This document shows positions 9,165 to 16,531 of a stretch of DNA of 64,000 bases, one piece after another. Origin of the DNA: Neomicrococcus aestuarii (GTDB taxonomy: Bacteria; Actinomycetota; Actinomycetes; Actinomycetales; Micrococcaceae); NCBI RefSeq assembly GCF_014201135.1, contig NZ_JACHDR010000001.1, positions 1,922,001-1,986,000 on the forward strand, written 5' to 3'. The notes beneath the pieces are model-generated. The model saw nothing but the letters and a program-made list of their open reading frames with translations, was not told where the DNA came from and made no database searches. Each line of letters starts with the position of its first letter. Position 1 is the stretch's first letter. The translations under genes were made by a program, and so were the position numbers.

Positions 9165-9338
9165 GATGGATTGCCGAGCGCTGCCACCATGTCGGGGACC
9201 GTTCGCTTATGTACTGGCAGTGGCGGGGGACCCATCTTCGGGTCCATCAGGACCCTAGGGGTTAAGTCCTCATGCCGATCTTCGGTGTGCAGGACCGAGT
9301 GACTCCCACTCGAACCCGACAGCTTACCCCGCAGGCAT
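9165..9338 (+). ncRNA. c-di-AMP riboswitch (ydaO/yuaA type)
   Basis: The leader before the NlpC/P60 gene carries the conserved ydaO motif blocks: TTGCCGAGCGCTGCCACC at the 5' side, GGCGGGGGACCCA, then GGGGTTAAGTCC and the diagnostic 3' block CGAACCCGACAGCTTACCCC followed by GCAGGC. This class senses cyclic di-AMP and very often precedes cell-wall hydrolases in actinobacteria. The ribosome site GGGAGAGG and the start codon follow within 20 bases of the 3' block, so control of translation start is possible. Boundaries are approximate. Confidence 0.9.
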
Positions 9339-9357
9339 TGGGAGAGGTATACACATC

Positions 9358-10269
9358 ATGTCCATTCGTCATGCCCACGCTCGCCACCGAGCAACACCGG
9401 TCCGCCGCAACCCCATGGAAACGCTCTCGAAGGCCGTTTCCTTCAATGCCGGTACCTTCGGTCGCCAAGCAATCATTGTTGTCGCAGCTTCCGGTCTAGC
9501 ACTGGGATTGGCGGCCCCCAGCCAAGCCCAGCAGCTGCCCAGCAGTGCCCTTTCGGTGCCCACGTACGCCTCCTCCGGTGACAGTGCCAGCATCAGCGCG
9601 ACAACGGCGCCTAAATCCGGGACCTACAAGTCCACCCGCGCCTCCGTTACCTCCAGTCCGGCTCCGCGTTCGGGTGCGACGCACTCCCATCACACCCATG
9701 CAGCCCCACCGGTGACTTCACGGGCAGGACATTCCCATGCGGCTTCCAAGGCCTCAACCTCCGGGGCCCAGGGTGCCGCCACGACTCGGCACACCCATCC
9801 TTCGGCCGCCGGGTCCAGCATTCAGCCAACCGCCAGCACCGTCACCGTCACCCCGCAGTCGGGGGCTTCAAAAGCAGCAGAAGACCAGGGCTCAGCGGTG
9901 AAGACCGCCTCCAGCGGAAAATTGGGTAATATCGCCAGCATGGCTCTGTCGTACAAGGGTGCCCCGTATGTCTGGGGTGGAGACAGCCCCGCCGGGTGGG
10001 ACTGCTCGGGGTTCATTCAGTACGTCTATGGCAAGGCCGGCATCAGCCTGCCGCACAACACCACGGCCATCCGTACCAGCGGAAAGTTCGTCAAAACCAG
10101 CAACCCCAAGCCCGGAGACCTGGTCTACCAGAACAACGGAAGCCATGCCGGTATCTACATCGGCAATGGAAAGATCATCGGCGCCCAGAACCCCAGTGTG
10201 GGCACCGTCATCCGCGACGCGGACAGCCCGTACGGCCCCCTTATGGGCTATTACACCTTGGCCAGCTAA
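9358..10269 (+). CDS. NlpC/P60 (C40) peptidoglycan hydrolase
   Basis: A 303-residue exported cell-wall endopeptidase. An N-terminal signal with a helix near residues 37-55 and AQA cleavage site is followed by a long Ser/Thr/His-rich linker (HSHHTHAAPP, GHSHAAS, RHTHPSA) and a C-terminal NlpC/P60 domain from about residue 188. Catalytic Cys216 is in WDCSGF and His263 in GSHAGIYIG. The His-rich linker could bind metal, which is unusual for the family. The gene is placed directly after a c-di-AMP riboswitch, which fits regulation of wall turnover by that messenger. Start at 9358 is supported by GGGAGAGG. Confidence 0.92.
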   Translation: MSIRHAHARHRATPVRRNPMETLSKAVSFNAGTFGRQAIIVVAASGLALGLAAPSQAQQLPSSALSVPTYASSGDSASISATTAPKSGTYKSTRASVTSSPAPRSGATHSHHTHAAPPVTSRAGHSHAASKASTSGAQGAATTRHTHPSAAGSSIQPTASTVTVTPQSGASKAAEDQGSAVKTASSGKLGNIASMALSYKGAPYVWGGDSPAGWDCSGFIQYVYGKAGISLPHNTTAIRTSGKFVKTSNPKPGDLVYQNNGSHAGIYIGNGKIIGAQNPSVGTVIRDADSPYGPLMGYYTLAS

Positions 10270-10286
10270 ATAGAGCTTAGAGTTGC

Positions 10287-10319
10287 GTGGCCCCATTCGA
10301 TTCTCTTGGATGGGGCCAC
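10287..10319. terminator. bidirectional terminator-like hairpin
   Basis: GTGGCCCCAT and ATGGGGCCAC form a perfect 10-bp stem with a 13-base loop just after the NlpC/P60 stop and between convergent genes (lspA comes from the other side). There is no long U-tract on either strand. Confidence 0.6.
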
Positions 10320-10332
10320 ACTTGCTTCCCGT

Positions 10333-10353
10333 TGAACGACCGTCTTACGGGAC
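10333..10353. repeat. 21-bp direct repeat, copy 1
   Basis: The motif TGAACGACCG(T/G)CTTACGGGAC occurs here and again at 21298-21318 in the same orientation with a single mismatch; a more diverged copy is at about 21925-21940. It flanks the whole metal-resistance and transposon block. It may be an end of an old mobile element. Confidence 0.6.
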
Positions 10354-10402
10354 GTCGGCGGTTCAGTTTCGCCAGCATGTCAGCGCGCATGCGCAGAGGT
10401 GG

Positions 10403-10912
10403 TCAGTCGCCGCCCTTGGAAGGGGCGGGACGAAGCGCTCCGAGTGCATACAGAACAACTCCCGCTGTAACAAACACATCTGCCAGGTTGAAGGTGGCGA
10501 ACCACCCGGTGTGCAGGTAGTCCACCACGCCGCGCCCGTCCAACCGGTCAATGAAATTGCCGAAGGCCCCGCCGAGCAGCAACGTTGCACCCGCCCGGGA
10601 CATTCTGCCCATGGCTGGTGCCGAGGAAACCGCATACCAGGTAAGTCCGGCGATGATCAGCCCGGTGACCGCCACGATGGCCCAGGCGGGAAGGTCCGCG
10701 CCAAAACTGAACGCGACGCCCGGGTTATAGAGCAACCGGAGGTTGATCAGCCCCAGGTCGATTACCTTACCGTTGGAAAGCAAGCTTTCGGCCAATGCCT
10801 TGAGGGCCAGATCCACGCAGACCAGCACAACGGCTCCAAGCAGCATCGCGGCCCTGACAATACGCGCGGTTCGAACCTGCGCCGAGGAACGAGCCACAAG
10901 TTGGCCGCTCAT
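10403..10912 (-). CDS. lspA: lipoprotein signal peptidase II
   Basis: A 169-residue integral membrane aspartyl protease that cleaves lipoprotein signal peptides. Family boxes are clear: YNPGVAFSFG, GGAFGNFIDR and FNLADVFVTAG, with the two catalytic Asp residues in NFIDR and LADVF; four hydrophobic helices are predicted. It overlaps the stop of the upstream metal ATPase gene by four bases (ATGA), so it is translated with it. Mobile-element-borne lspA copies are repeatedly found with metal-efflux genes. A housekeeping copy should exist elsewhere, so this is probably an accessory paralogue. Confidence 0.93.
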   Translation of the reverse strand: MSGQLVARSSAQVRTARIVRAAMLLGAVVLVCVDLALKALAESLLSNGKVIDLGLINLRLLYNPGVAFSFGADLPAWAIVAVTGLIIAGLTWYAVSSAPAMGRMSRAGATLLLGGAFGNFIDRLDGRGVVDYLHTGWFATFNLADVFVTAGVVLYALGALRPAPSKGGD

Positions 10913-12855
10913 GCCGAGGGTTCCAGGATCGAGGCTGGCTGCACGGTCTGTAGCGCGGTTTTGCGGCGGAGCCGACCGGCCCGGACACCGTTGGCAATCA
11001 CGACGATTTCGGCCAGTTCGTGGATCAGGACTACCGTTGCCAAGCCGAGCACCCCAAAGAGTGCCAGGGGGATCAGGGCAGCAATCAGCAGCAGCGACAG
11101 GCCCACGTTCTGGAGCATGATTCGGCGGGTGTTGCGTGCATGGTCCAGGACCTGTGGCAGGTGATTCAAGTCTTCGCCCATCAGCGCGATGTCTGCGGTT
11201 TCGATGGCGACGTCTGTGCCCATGGCACCCATGGCAATGCCGGTATCTGCCGTTGCCAAGGCTGGCGCGTCATTGACTCCGTCCCCGACCATCGCGGTCG
11301 GCTGCCGGGACTTGAGGGTTCGAATGATCTCCGCCTTGTCCTCCGGGCGCAGGTCCGCATGAACTTCGGTGATCCCCGCTGCCTTGCCCAGGGCCGTTGC
11401 GGTGATGACGTTGTCCCCGGTGAGCATGACCGTGGTGTATCCGGAGGCCGTGAGCTTGGCGATGACCTCGCGAGCCTCGGGGCGCAGCTCGTCACGGACG
11501 CCGATGGCGCCGATGACCTTGCCGTCGTCCTCGATGAGCACAGCGGTGGCTCCGGCGCGCTGCATTCGCTCGATGTCCCCGGCCAGGTCACCCGCCTTGA
11601 TCCATCCTGGGCGGCCGAGCCGGACAAGCCTGCCATCGATCCGCCCCTCCAGGCCCGCCCCGGGAACCGTGTCCACGTCGGTGACCGATGCCCGCTCGGT
11701 GGTGGATGCGAGGATGGCGCGGGCGAGGGGGTGTTCGCTGCGGTCTTCCAGTCCCGCCGCAAGGGCAAGCACCTGTTCCTGGGTCGCGGAGGCGGTGCCC
11801 ACGACCTCGATCACGGAGGGTTTGTTTCGGGTCAGGGTTCCGGTCTTGTCTAGGGCGATGGTGCGGATCTTGCCAAGGGTTTCCAGTGCCCCGCCGCCCT
11901 TGATGAGTACCCCGATCCGGCTGGCGGCCCCGACGGAGGCCACCACGGTGACGGGCACGGAGATGGCCAGCGCGCAGGGCGATGCCGCCACCAGTACAAC
12001 CAGGGCGCGTTCGAACCACAGGGCCGGTTCCCCGACAATGAAGCCGAAGACGATGATCAGGGCCGCGGCGATTAGGATGCCCGGGACCAGCTTCTTGGCG
12101 ATGGAATCGGCCAGCCGCTGGCCCGGACCCTTGCGGGACTGCTCGGCCTCGACGATGTGCACGATCTTGGCCAGCGAGTTGTTATCAGCGGTGATGGTGA
12201 CTTCCACTTCCAGCGGACCGGTGCCGTTGATGGAACCGGCGTATACCTCGGAGCCGGGGCCGACCTCGACGGGGACGGATTCTCCGGTGAGCGCCGAGGT
12301 GTCCAGGGAGGTGCGTCCGGTGACCACCCGCCCGTCGGTGGCCAGGCGTTCCCCGGGCCGGACAACCATACGGTCCCCGGCGACCAGGTCGGAGGGGGAC
12401 ACCGTCGTTTCGATTCCGTTGCGCAGGATTCGTGCCTCGGCCGGAACCAGGTCCAGCAGTGCCCGGAGGCCCCGCCGGGTTTTCGCCAGTGAGTATTCCT
12501 CAAGTCCCTCCGAAATTGCATACAGGAAGGCCAGCATCGCGGCTTCCTCGAACTGGCCAAGAGCCACCGCGCCCACGGCGGCGATCGTCATCAGCGTCCC
12601 GACGCCGATCTTTCCCTTGAACAGGCGTCGGAGCGTGGAGGGAACGAACGTCCAGGCAGCAACCAGCAGTGCACCGATTTCCAGGGGAAGCGTCAGCATC
12701 CGGGGGCCTCCGGCCAGCGAGGCGATCCACCCCGCCAACAGCAGTACACCGGAAACGGCGGCCGCCCGGACCTCGGTTACCTGCCAGAACCCCAGGGCCT
12801 CTTCGGCTTCACCGGCTTCTGCTGTCTCATCGCTGCATCCGCAGGCGTCACTCAT
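10909..12855 (-). CDS. heavy-metal P-type ATPase, P1B-4-like (SPC motif)
   Basis: A 648-residue metal-efflux ATPase. The transmembrane metal motif is SPC (LVAASPCALAISVP) and the last helix carries HELAEIVVIANGVR, both typical of the P1B-4 group (CoaT/CtpD/PfeT; cobalt, iron, zinc or cadmium) rather than CPC-type CadA. DKTGTLT, TGES and GDGVNDAPALA motifs are intact. A short N-terminal Cys motif (ACGCSDE) replaces an HMA domain. The gene overlaps the ArsR-type regulator (ATGA) and lspA (ATGA), giving a tightly coupled three-gene operon. Cd or Pb is favoured by the CmtR-like regulator; the substrate cannot be fixed from sequence. Confidence 0.9.
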   Translation of the reverse strand: MSDACGCSDETAEAGEAEEALGFWQVTEVRAAAVSGVLLLAGWIASLAGGPRMLTLPLEIGALLVAAWTFVPSTLRRLFKGKIGVGTLMTIAAVGAVALGQFEEAAMLAFLYAISEGLEEYSLAKTRRGLRALLDLVPAEARILRNGIETTVSPSDLVAGDRMVVRPGERLATDGRVVTGRTSLDTSALTGESVPVEVGPGSEVYAGSINGTGPLEVEVTITADNNSLAKIVHIVEAEQSRKGPGQRLADSIAKKLVPGILIAAALIIVFGFIVGEPALWFERALVVLVAASPCALAISVPVTVVASVGAASRIGVLIKGGGALETLGKIRTIALDKTGTLTRNKPSVIEVVGTASATQEQVLALAAGLEDRSEHPLARAILASTTERASVTDVDTVPGAGLEGRIDGRLVRLGRPGWIKAGDLAGDIERMQRAGATAVLIEDDGKVIGAIGVRDELRPEAREVIAKLTASGYTTVMLTGDNVITATALGKAAGITEVHADLRPEDKAEIIRTLKSRQPTAMVGDGVNDAPALATADTGIAMGAMGTDVAIETADIALMGEDLNHLPQVLDHARNTRRIMLQNVGLSLLLIAALIPLALFGVLGLATVVLIHELAEIVVIANGVRAGRLRRKTALQTVQPASILEPSA

Positions 12856-13238
12856 CGGGCGTTCTCCTCTTGATCCATCGGGGCGGTGGTGCTTTCGGGG
12901 CCGTAGTTCGGGCAGAGGCTGACAGCGTTGCCGGTGGCGGCAAGCAGGATCTCGGCCTGGGCAAGCATGTCCATCAGCTCCGGGCGGGACAGCGAGTAGT
13001 ACACGCTGCGGCCCTCGGAGCGTCCCTCGACCAGGCCGCAGTCGCGCAGGCAGGCCACGTGCATCGAGGCCGTGGATTGGGCCAGGCCAAGTTCGCGGGT
13101 GAGGTCACTAACGCGCACCTCACCGTGGGCCATGCGCTTGACGATCTTCAGTCGGATCGTGTCACTAAGAGAATGGAACAAGGCGGCCGCGGGGTCCAGC
13201 CCGCACGCGTCCACCGGAGCATCTTGATTGATCAGCAT
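12852..13238 (-). CDS. CmtR-like ArsR/SmtB metal sensor
   Basis: A 128-residue winged-helix repressor. The recognition helix region reads STASMHVACLRDCGLVEGR, with Cys63 and Cys67 placed as the CLRGC cysteines of mycobacterial CmtR, and a third Cys109 in the C-terminal tail (SLCPNYG), giving the three thiol ligands used by CmtR for Cd(II)/Pb(II). It leads the operon with the P1B-4 ATPase, overlapping it by four bases. The 30 bases before the start are AT-rich with an imperfect dyad around GATATC (about 13244-13258), a likely operator/promoter. Release of repression by cadmium or lead is inferred from family knowledge. Confidence 0.88.
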   Translation of the reverse strand: MLINQDAPVDACGLDPAAALFHSLSDTIRLKIVKRMAHGEVRVSDLTRELGLAQSTASMHVACLRDCGLVEGRSEGRSVYYSLSRPELMDMLAQAEILLAATGNAVSLCPNYGPESTTAPMDQEENAR

Positions 13239-13301
13239 TTAATGATGATATCTCAATTTACTGATCATTTGTTGACGTATCCAGCCGCAAGGGGCCACCG
13301 T

Positions 13302-13330
13302 AGTGCTCATCCCGATAGAACATGAGCACT
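13302..13330. terminator. hairpin between merA and cmtR-like operon
   Basis: AGTGCTCAT and ATGAGCACT make a perfect 9-bp stem with an 11-base loop in the 212-base gap downstream of merA. TTTGTG follows on the plus strand but the merA transcript reads the other way, so it is a terminator candidate only. Nothing else is recognisable in the gap. Confidence 0.4.
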
Positions 13331-13450
13331 TTGTGCGGTCTGTTGAGGATCGCAAATCTTGAACAACCGTCGCGGTGAAGGTTCGCTCCCTGCACAGCGA
13401 GGCGAAATGACAACGCCTGGCATTCCTTTGCTTCGGTAGGGGGTTGTGGA

Positions 13451-14881
13451 TCAGGCGCAGCAGGAGAGCTTTGCGACGTCGGTGGTGAAGGCCTTGCATG
13501 CGATCCTGATACCCTCGGCCATCGTCAGGTAGGGGCTCCAAGCGGCGGCGACCTGCGCGGTGGCCATTCCTGCTTCGAGGATGTAGACGCCAGCGGCCGC
13601 GATCTCTCCAGCGTCCTTGGCCACTGAGGAGATGCCCAGGATCCGTCCGGTGCCAAGCTCAGCGACAACCTTGATGAAGCCGCGTGTATCGCGGTTGACC
13701 ACGGCGCGCGGCACGTACTCCAGGGGCAGAACCCGGCACTCACAACGGATCCCGGCAGCGACAGCTTCCTTCTCCGTCATCCCGACCGACCCGAGAGCGG
13801 GGCTGGTGAAGGTGACCCGCGGCAGGTGTCGGTAGTCGACCTCAGCCACGGCGTCAGTGAACGCATTCTCCACGGCCAGGGCACCGTGGGCCGCTGCGAC
13901 ATAGACGAACTCCCGATACCCGGTCACGTCCCCGGCGGCCCAAATGCGCGGGTTGGACGTGGCCAGGCGGGAGTCGACGACAATCTCACCGGATGCGCCG
14001 GTCGTCACGCCCACGGCATCAAGGTTCAATCCTTCCGTCACAGGACGGCGTCCCGTGGCCACCAACAGTCGGTCAGCCCGGAACACTTCCTTTCCCCCGG
14101 CCACGGATGCGGAGGCGATGACCCCTCCGCTGGCCTCATCGCGCTCCATGCTGTCCACGGTGGCCCGCCGGACCACCCGAATACCCTCGTCGGCGAACAC
14201 GCCAGCCAGCGCCTTGGAAGCCTCCGGCTCTTCCTGTGAAGCCAACCGGGAGCGAACCAGCAGGGTAACCCGGGAGCCCAGCCGGGAGAAAAGCTGCGCC
14301 ATTTCCATGGCAACATAGCCCCCGCCCAGGACCAACAACGATTCGGGCACCTCGTCCAGTTCCATCGCCGTCGTCGAGGTTAGGTACCCGGACTCGGCCA
14401 GTCCTGGGACGGACGGCACCCATGGCGCGGCTCCGGTGGCCACGAGGTAGTGTTCGGCCTCGATCGTTCGCAGCGCGCCGTTCGGGGAAGCGACGTTGAG
14501 CAGCGGCACTTCCTGGGCCCCGGTGAACGAGGCTTCCCCCTCGATCATGGTCCAGCCATAGTCCGCAGCCAGGTCGACGTACTTTTCCGACCGCATGCTT
14601 TCCACCAACGCGGCTTTACCCTGGATTAGGGCGGGCATGTCCACCGGGCTCGCAGAGGTCTCCACCCCGGGGAAGCGGGCGGAGTCCAGCGCCACATGGC
14701 GGGCCTCGGTGGCGGCAAGCAAGGCCTTGGACGGCACGCAGCCGGTATTTACGCATGTCCCACCCACAGTGCCACGCTCCACCATCACGACGCGCTTGCC
14801 CATGCCAGTGGCTCGGATCGCGGCCGCAAACGCTCCGCCGCCGGAGCCAATGATCGCTAAATCGAACTGTTCGTTGTTCAT
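13451..14881 (-). CDS. merA: mercuric reductase
   Basis: A 476-residue flavoprotein disulfide reductase that reduces Hg(II) to Hg(0) with NADPH. The FAD-binding GSGGGAFAAA motif, redox-active pair Cys43/Cys48 in GGTCVNTGCVPSK, NAD-binding LGGGYVAMEMAQ and GDVTGY segments are all present. The vicinal Cys474-Cys475 pair near the C-terminus (KLSCCA) is the hallmark that separates MerA from lipoamide dehydrogenase. No N-terminal HMA domain is present. Start at 14881 is chosen because AAGAGG precedes it and a longer reading would begin inside the promoter. It is divergent from merR across a MerR-type operator; no merT/merP transporter or merB is visible. Confidence 0.95.
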   Translation of the reverse strand: MNNEQFDLAIIGSGGGAFAAAIRATGMGKRVVMVERGTVGGTCVNTGCVPSKALLAATEARHVALDSARFPGVETSASPVDMPALIQGKAALVESMRSEKYVDLAADYGWTMIEGEASFTGAQEVPLLNVASPNGALRTIEAEHYLVATGAAPWVPSVPGLAESGYLTSTTAMELDEVPESLLVLGGGYVAMEMAQLFSRLGSRVTLLVRSRLASQEEPEASKALAGVFADEGIRVVRRATVDSMERDEASGGVIASASVAGGKEVFRADRLLVATGRRPVTEGLNLDAVGVTTGASGEIVVDSRLATSNPRIWAAGDVTGYREFVYVAAAHGALAVENAFTDAVAEVDYRHLPRVTFTSPALGSVGMTEKEAVAAGIRCECRVLPLEYVPRAVVNRDTRGFIKVVAELGTGRILGISSVAKDAGEIAAAGVYILEAGMATAQVAAAWSPYLTMAEGIRIACKAFTTDVAKLSCCA

Positions 14882-14922
14882 TAGATGCCTCTTCTTCTGT
14901 GGGCCAAAACGTCCTATGAGCA

Positions 14923-14954
14923 ATTATGAACCTTCCAGTACAATGGAAGGTCAA
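14923..14954. promoter_or_regulatory. MerR-type operator-promoter of merA
   Basis: On the minus strand, -35 TTGACC (14949-14954) and -10 CATAAT (14923-14928) are separated by 20 bases containing the dyad CCTTCCA-N6-TGGAAGG (14931-14950). The over-long spacer with a central dyad is the classic arrangement that MerR-family activators untwist. It lies between divergent merA and merR. Confidence 0.88.
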
Positions 14955-14987
14955 GTGTTGCGGCCATCGGAAAGGGCATCAGCGAAC

Positions 14988-15377
14988 ATGAGGATCGGAC
15001 GGCTCGCGGAAGCGACCGGAACCACGACCAAGACTCTGCGGTTCTACGAGGAGTCGGGGCTGCTCCCTCCTGCCGAGCGCCTGGCCTCCGGCTACCGGGA
15101 CTATGCCGAGGATGCGGTGGGTCGGATCGGATTCATTCACAGGGGCCAGGCCGCCGGGCTGACCCTTGCCCAGATCCGGCAGATCCTGAAGATCCGCGAG
15201 CTCGGCCAAACACCGTGCTCGCACGTCCAGGGCCTGCTGAGGCAGCGCCTCGGTGAAATCGATGCCCAGATCTCCGAACTCCTGGCCCTCAGAGAAACCA
15301 TCTCCCAGCTCCACGAAGATGCCAGCACGCTGGAACCGGACTCCTGCTCCACCGACCAGGTCTGCCGCTACATCTGA
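14988..15377 (+). CDS. merR: MerR-family mercury regulator
   Basis: A 129-residue MerR-family regulator: N-terminal winged helix (IGRLAEATGTTTKTLRFYEESGLL), a long dimerisation helix, and a metal loop. Candidate ligands are Cys77 (TPCSHV), Cys120 and Cys126 (DSCSTDQVC). Mercury sensing is inferred from the divergent merA and the operator between them; the spacing of the last two Cys (five residues apart) differs from the eight-residue spacing of classic MerR, so a broader thiophilic metal response is possible. The start at 14988 fits the domain; an earlier ATG at 14943 would lie inside the operator. Confidence 0.85.
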   Translation: MRIGRLAEATGTTTKTLRFYEESGLLPPAERLASGYRDYAEDAVGRIGFIHRGQAAGLTLAQIRQILKIRELGQTPCSHVQGLLRQRLGEIDAQISELLALRETISQLHEDASTLEPDSCSTDQVCRYI

Positions 15378-15542
15378 TCAACGGCCCTCCCCTGTAGTTG
15401 CGGGTGTCGTGGCCAGGAATGCCTGCCAGTCAATAAGAGGGCAACCATTGACTCACGCGTCCCATCTGGGACTTGGGCTGCTTCACGGTCGCCCGGTGGA
15501 CTGGAGCCTTGGCTGTGCGAGACATCTTCCGACTCTTGGGAC

Positions 15543-15583
15543 TGCGACATTTGGCGTCGTAAATTCTGCGATATTTAGCGTCG
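15543..15583. repeat. paired 17-bp repeats, IS21-like end relic
   Basis: TGCGACATTTGGCGTCG (15543-15559) and TGCGATATTTAGCGTCG (15567-15583) are direct repeats with a 24-base period. Multiple short repeats of this look are found at ends of IS21-family elements; no IS21 genes are next to it. The surrounding 15378-15627 stretch has no gene. Confidence 0.4.
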
Positions 15584-15627
15584 AGAATCACAGAGACAGC
15601 GGCCGCGATAGTGAGTGTCCCGCAAGG

Positions 15628-15668
15628 GGTTCCTCTTGCGGGCGGCAGTGCTGTTGACTATGGACAGA
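15628..15668. repeat. 41-bp exact direct repeat, copy 1 (abuts transposon)
   Basis: A 41-base sequence beginning GGTTCCTCTTGCGGGCGG and ending TATGGACAGA is identical to 22305-22345. Its last base is immediately followed by the left terminal repeat of the transposon at 15669. Confidence 0.9.
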
Positions 15669-15695
15669 TGTGATTGTTAACTTCGTTTGGCGGTT
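15669..15695 (+). repeat. transposon left terminal inverted repeat
   Basis: 27 bases matching the reverse complement of 21238-21264 at 26 positions; begins with TGT. Confidence 0.88.
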
Positions 15696-15718
15696 TCTGC
15701 GCACCTATTATTGGCGGT

Positions 15719-16531
15719 TCAACTGATTCCGATCACTAGCGTGGATCGAGCAGCTTCAACAACATCATCGGTAATCGTGTCCAGCTCATTGATTTTCATG
15801 ACTCGCTGCATCTGTGTGAAGAGTCGATCGATCAGCCGGAAATTACCTCGCGTGATACGGGCGATCGCCGCGACAGCTTGGGTATCGGTGAAGTCCTCCA
15901 AGTCCAGAGTTTTGCCGAGGGCACGCCACTTTCGTTGCAAAACGAAATGCAGTTCATCCTGAGCAAGCGGACGGTACTCGTGAGCGAAACCAACACGGCT
16001 ATAGAGCTGAGGGTATCGACTGAACTGCTTTTCGATGCCAGGCATCCCAATCAGCATCAGAGCGATATTGTTCCTGTCATACCTATCTCGTAGCACTTCT
16101 AAGGCAGTGGCGTTGAGTCGCTCCGACTCATCAACGATGATCAGCTCAACATGCTTGTCTTGATTCATCGGGCCATTCGTGGCACCTAAAGTATCGAGAT
16201 GTTGATGGATACAGATCGAGGTCCGGGTGGTGACCAGAGAGAGTTCATCCTTGATTTGCTTAGGCGTCGTCAGAACCCCTGGGGTGAAGAAGACGGTCCG
16301 CGTTTTGGCCAGATCCTTGTAGATCTGGAGGTCACTGTCCTCCCGTCGACCCCATTCCTCTATTAACGCCTCGGCTTTCGGGCTCCAGTTGGCATAACGT
16401 TTAGCCGATAGGGTTTTGCCGATTCCAGCTTGTCCATAGCAGACCCCGATAGTCCGCTGCCGACGCACCGCATTGGCGAACTCAGTGAAGCGGCGGTGCT
16501 CTTTCGTTGCGATAAAAGTTGTTGGTCCCAT
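15719..16531 (-). CDS. tniB: TniB-like transposition ATPase
   Basis: A 270-residue AAA+ ATP-binding protein that partners the DDE transposase in target selection. Walker A is GQAGIGKTLS near residue 34, Walker B is LIIVDESERL, and sensor-like ALMLIGMPGIEKQF follows, all typical of TniB/Tn552 p271. Its ATG overlaps the tniA stop codon by one base (TAATG), so the two are co-translated. The stop lies 50 bases inside the left terminal repeat, making it the last gene of the transposition operon. Confidence 0.9.
   Translation of the reverse strand: MGPTTFIATKEHRRFTEFANAVRRQRTIGVCYGQAGIGKTLSAKRYANWSPKAEALIEEWGRREDSDLQIYKDLAKTRTVFFTPGVLTTPKQIKDELSLVTTRTSICIHQHLDTLGATNGPMNQDKHVELIIVDESERLNATALEVLRDRYDRNNIALMLIGMPGIEKQFSRYPQLYSRVGFAHEYRPLAQDELHFVLQRKWRALGKTLDLEDFTDTQAVAAIARITRGNFRLIDRLFTQMQRVMKINELDTITDDVVEAARSTLVIGIS

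Noticed and set aside
12852-12855. Four-base gene overlaps (ATGA) as annotation errors
   Set aside because: They recur at several real operons here (kinase/regulator, cmtR/ATPase/lspA, qatABCD) and reflect translational coupling.
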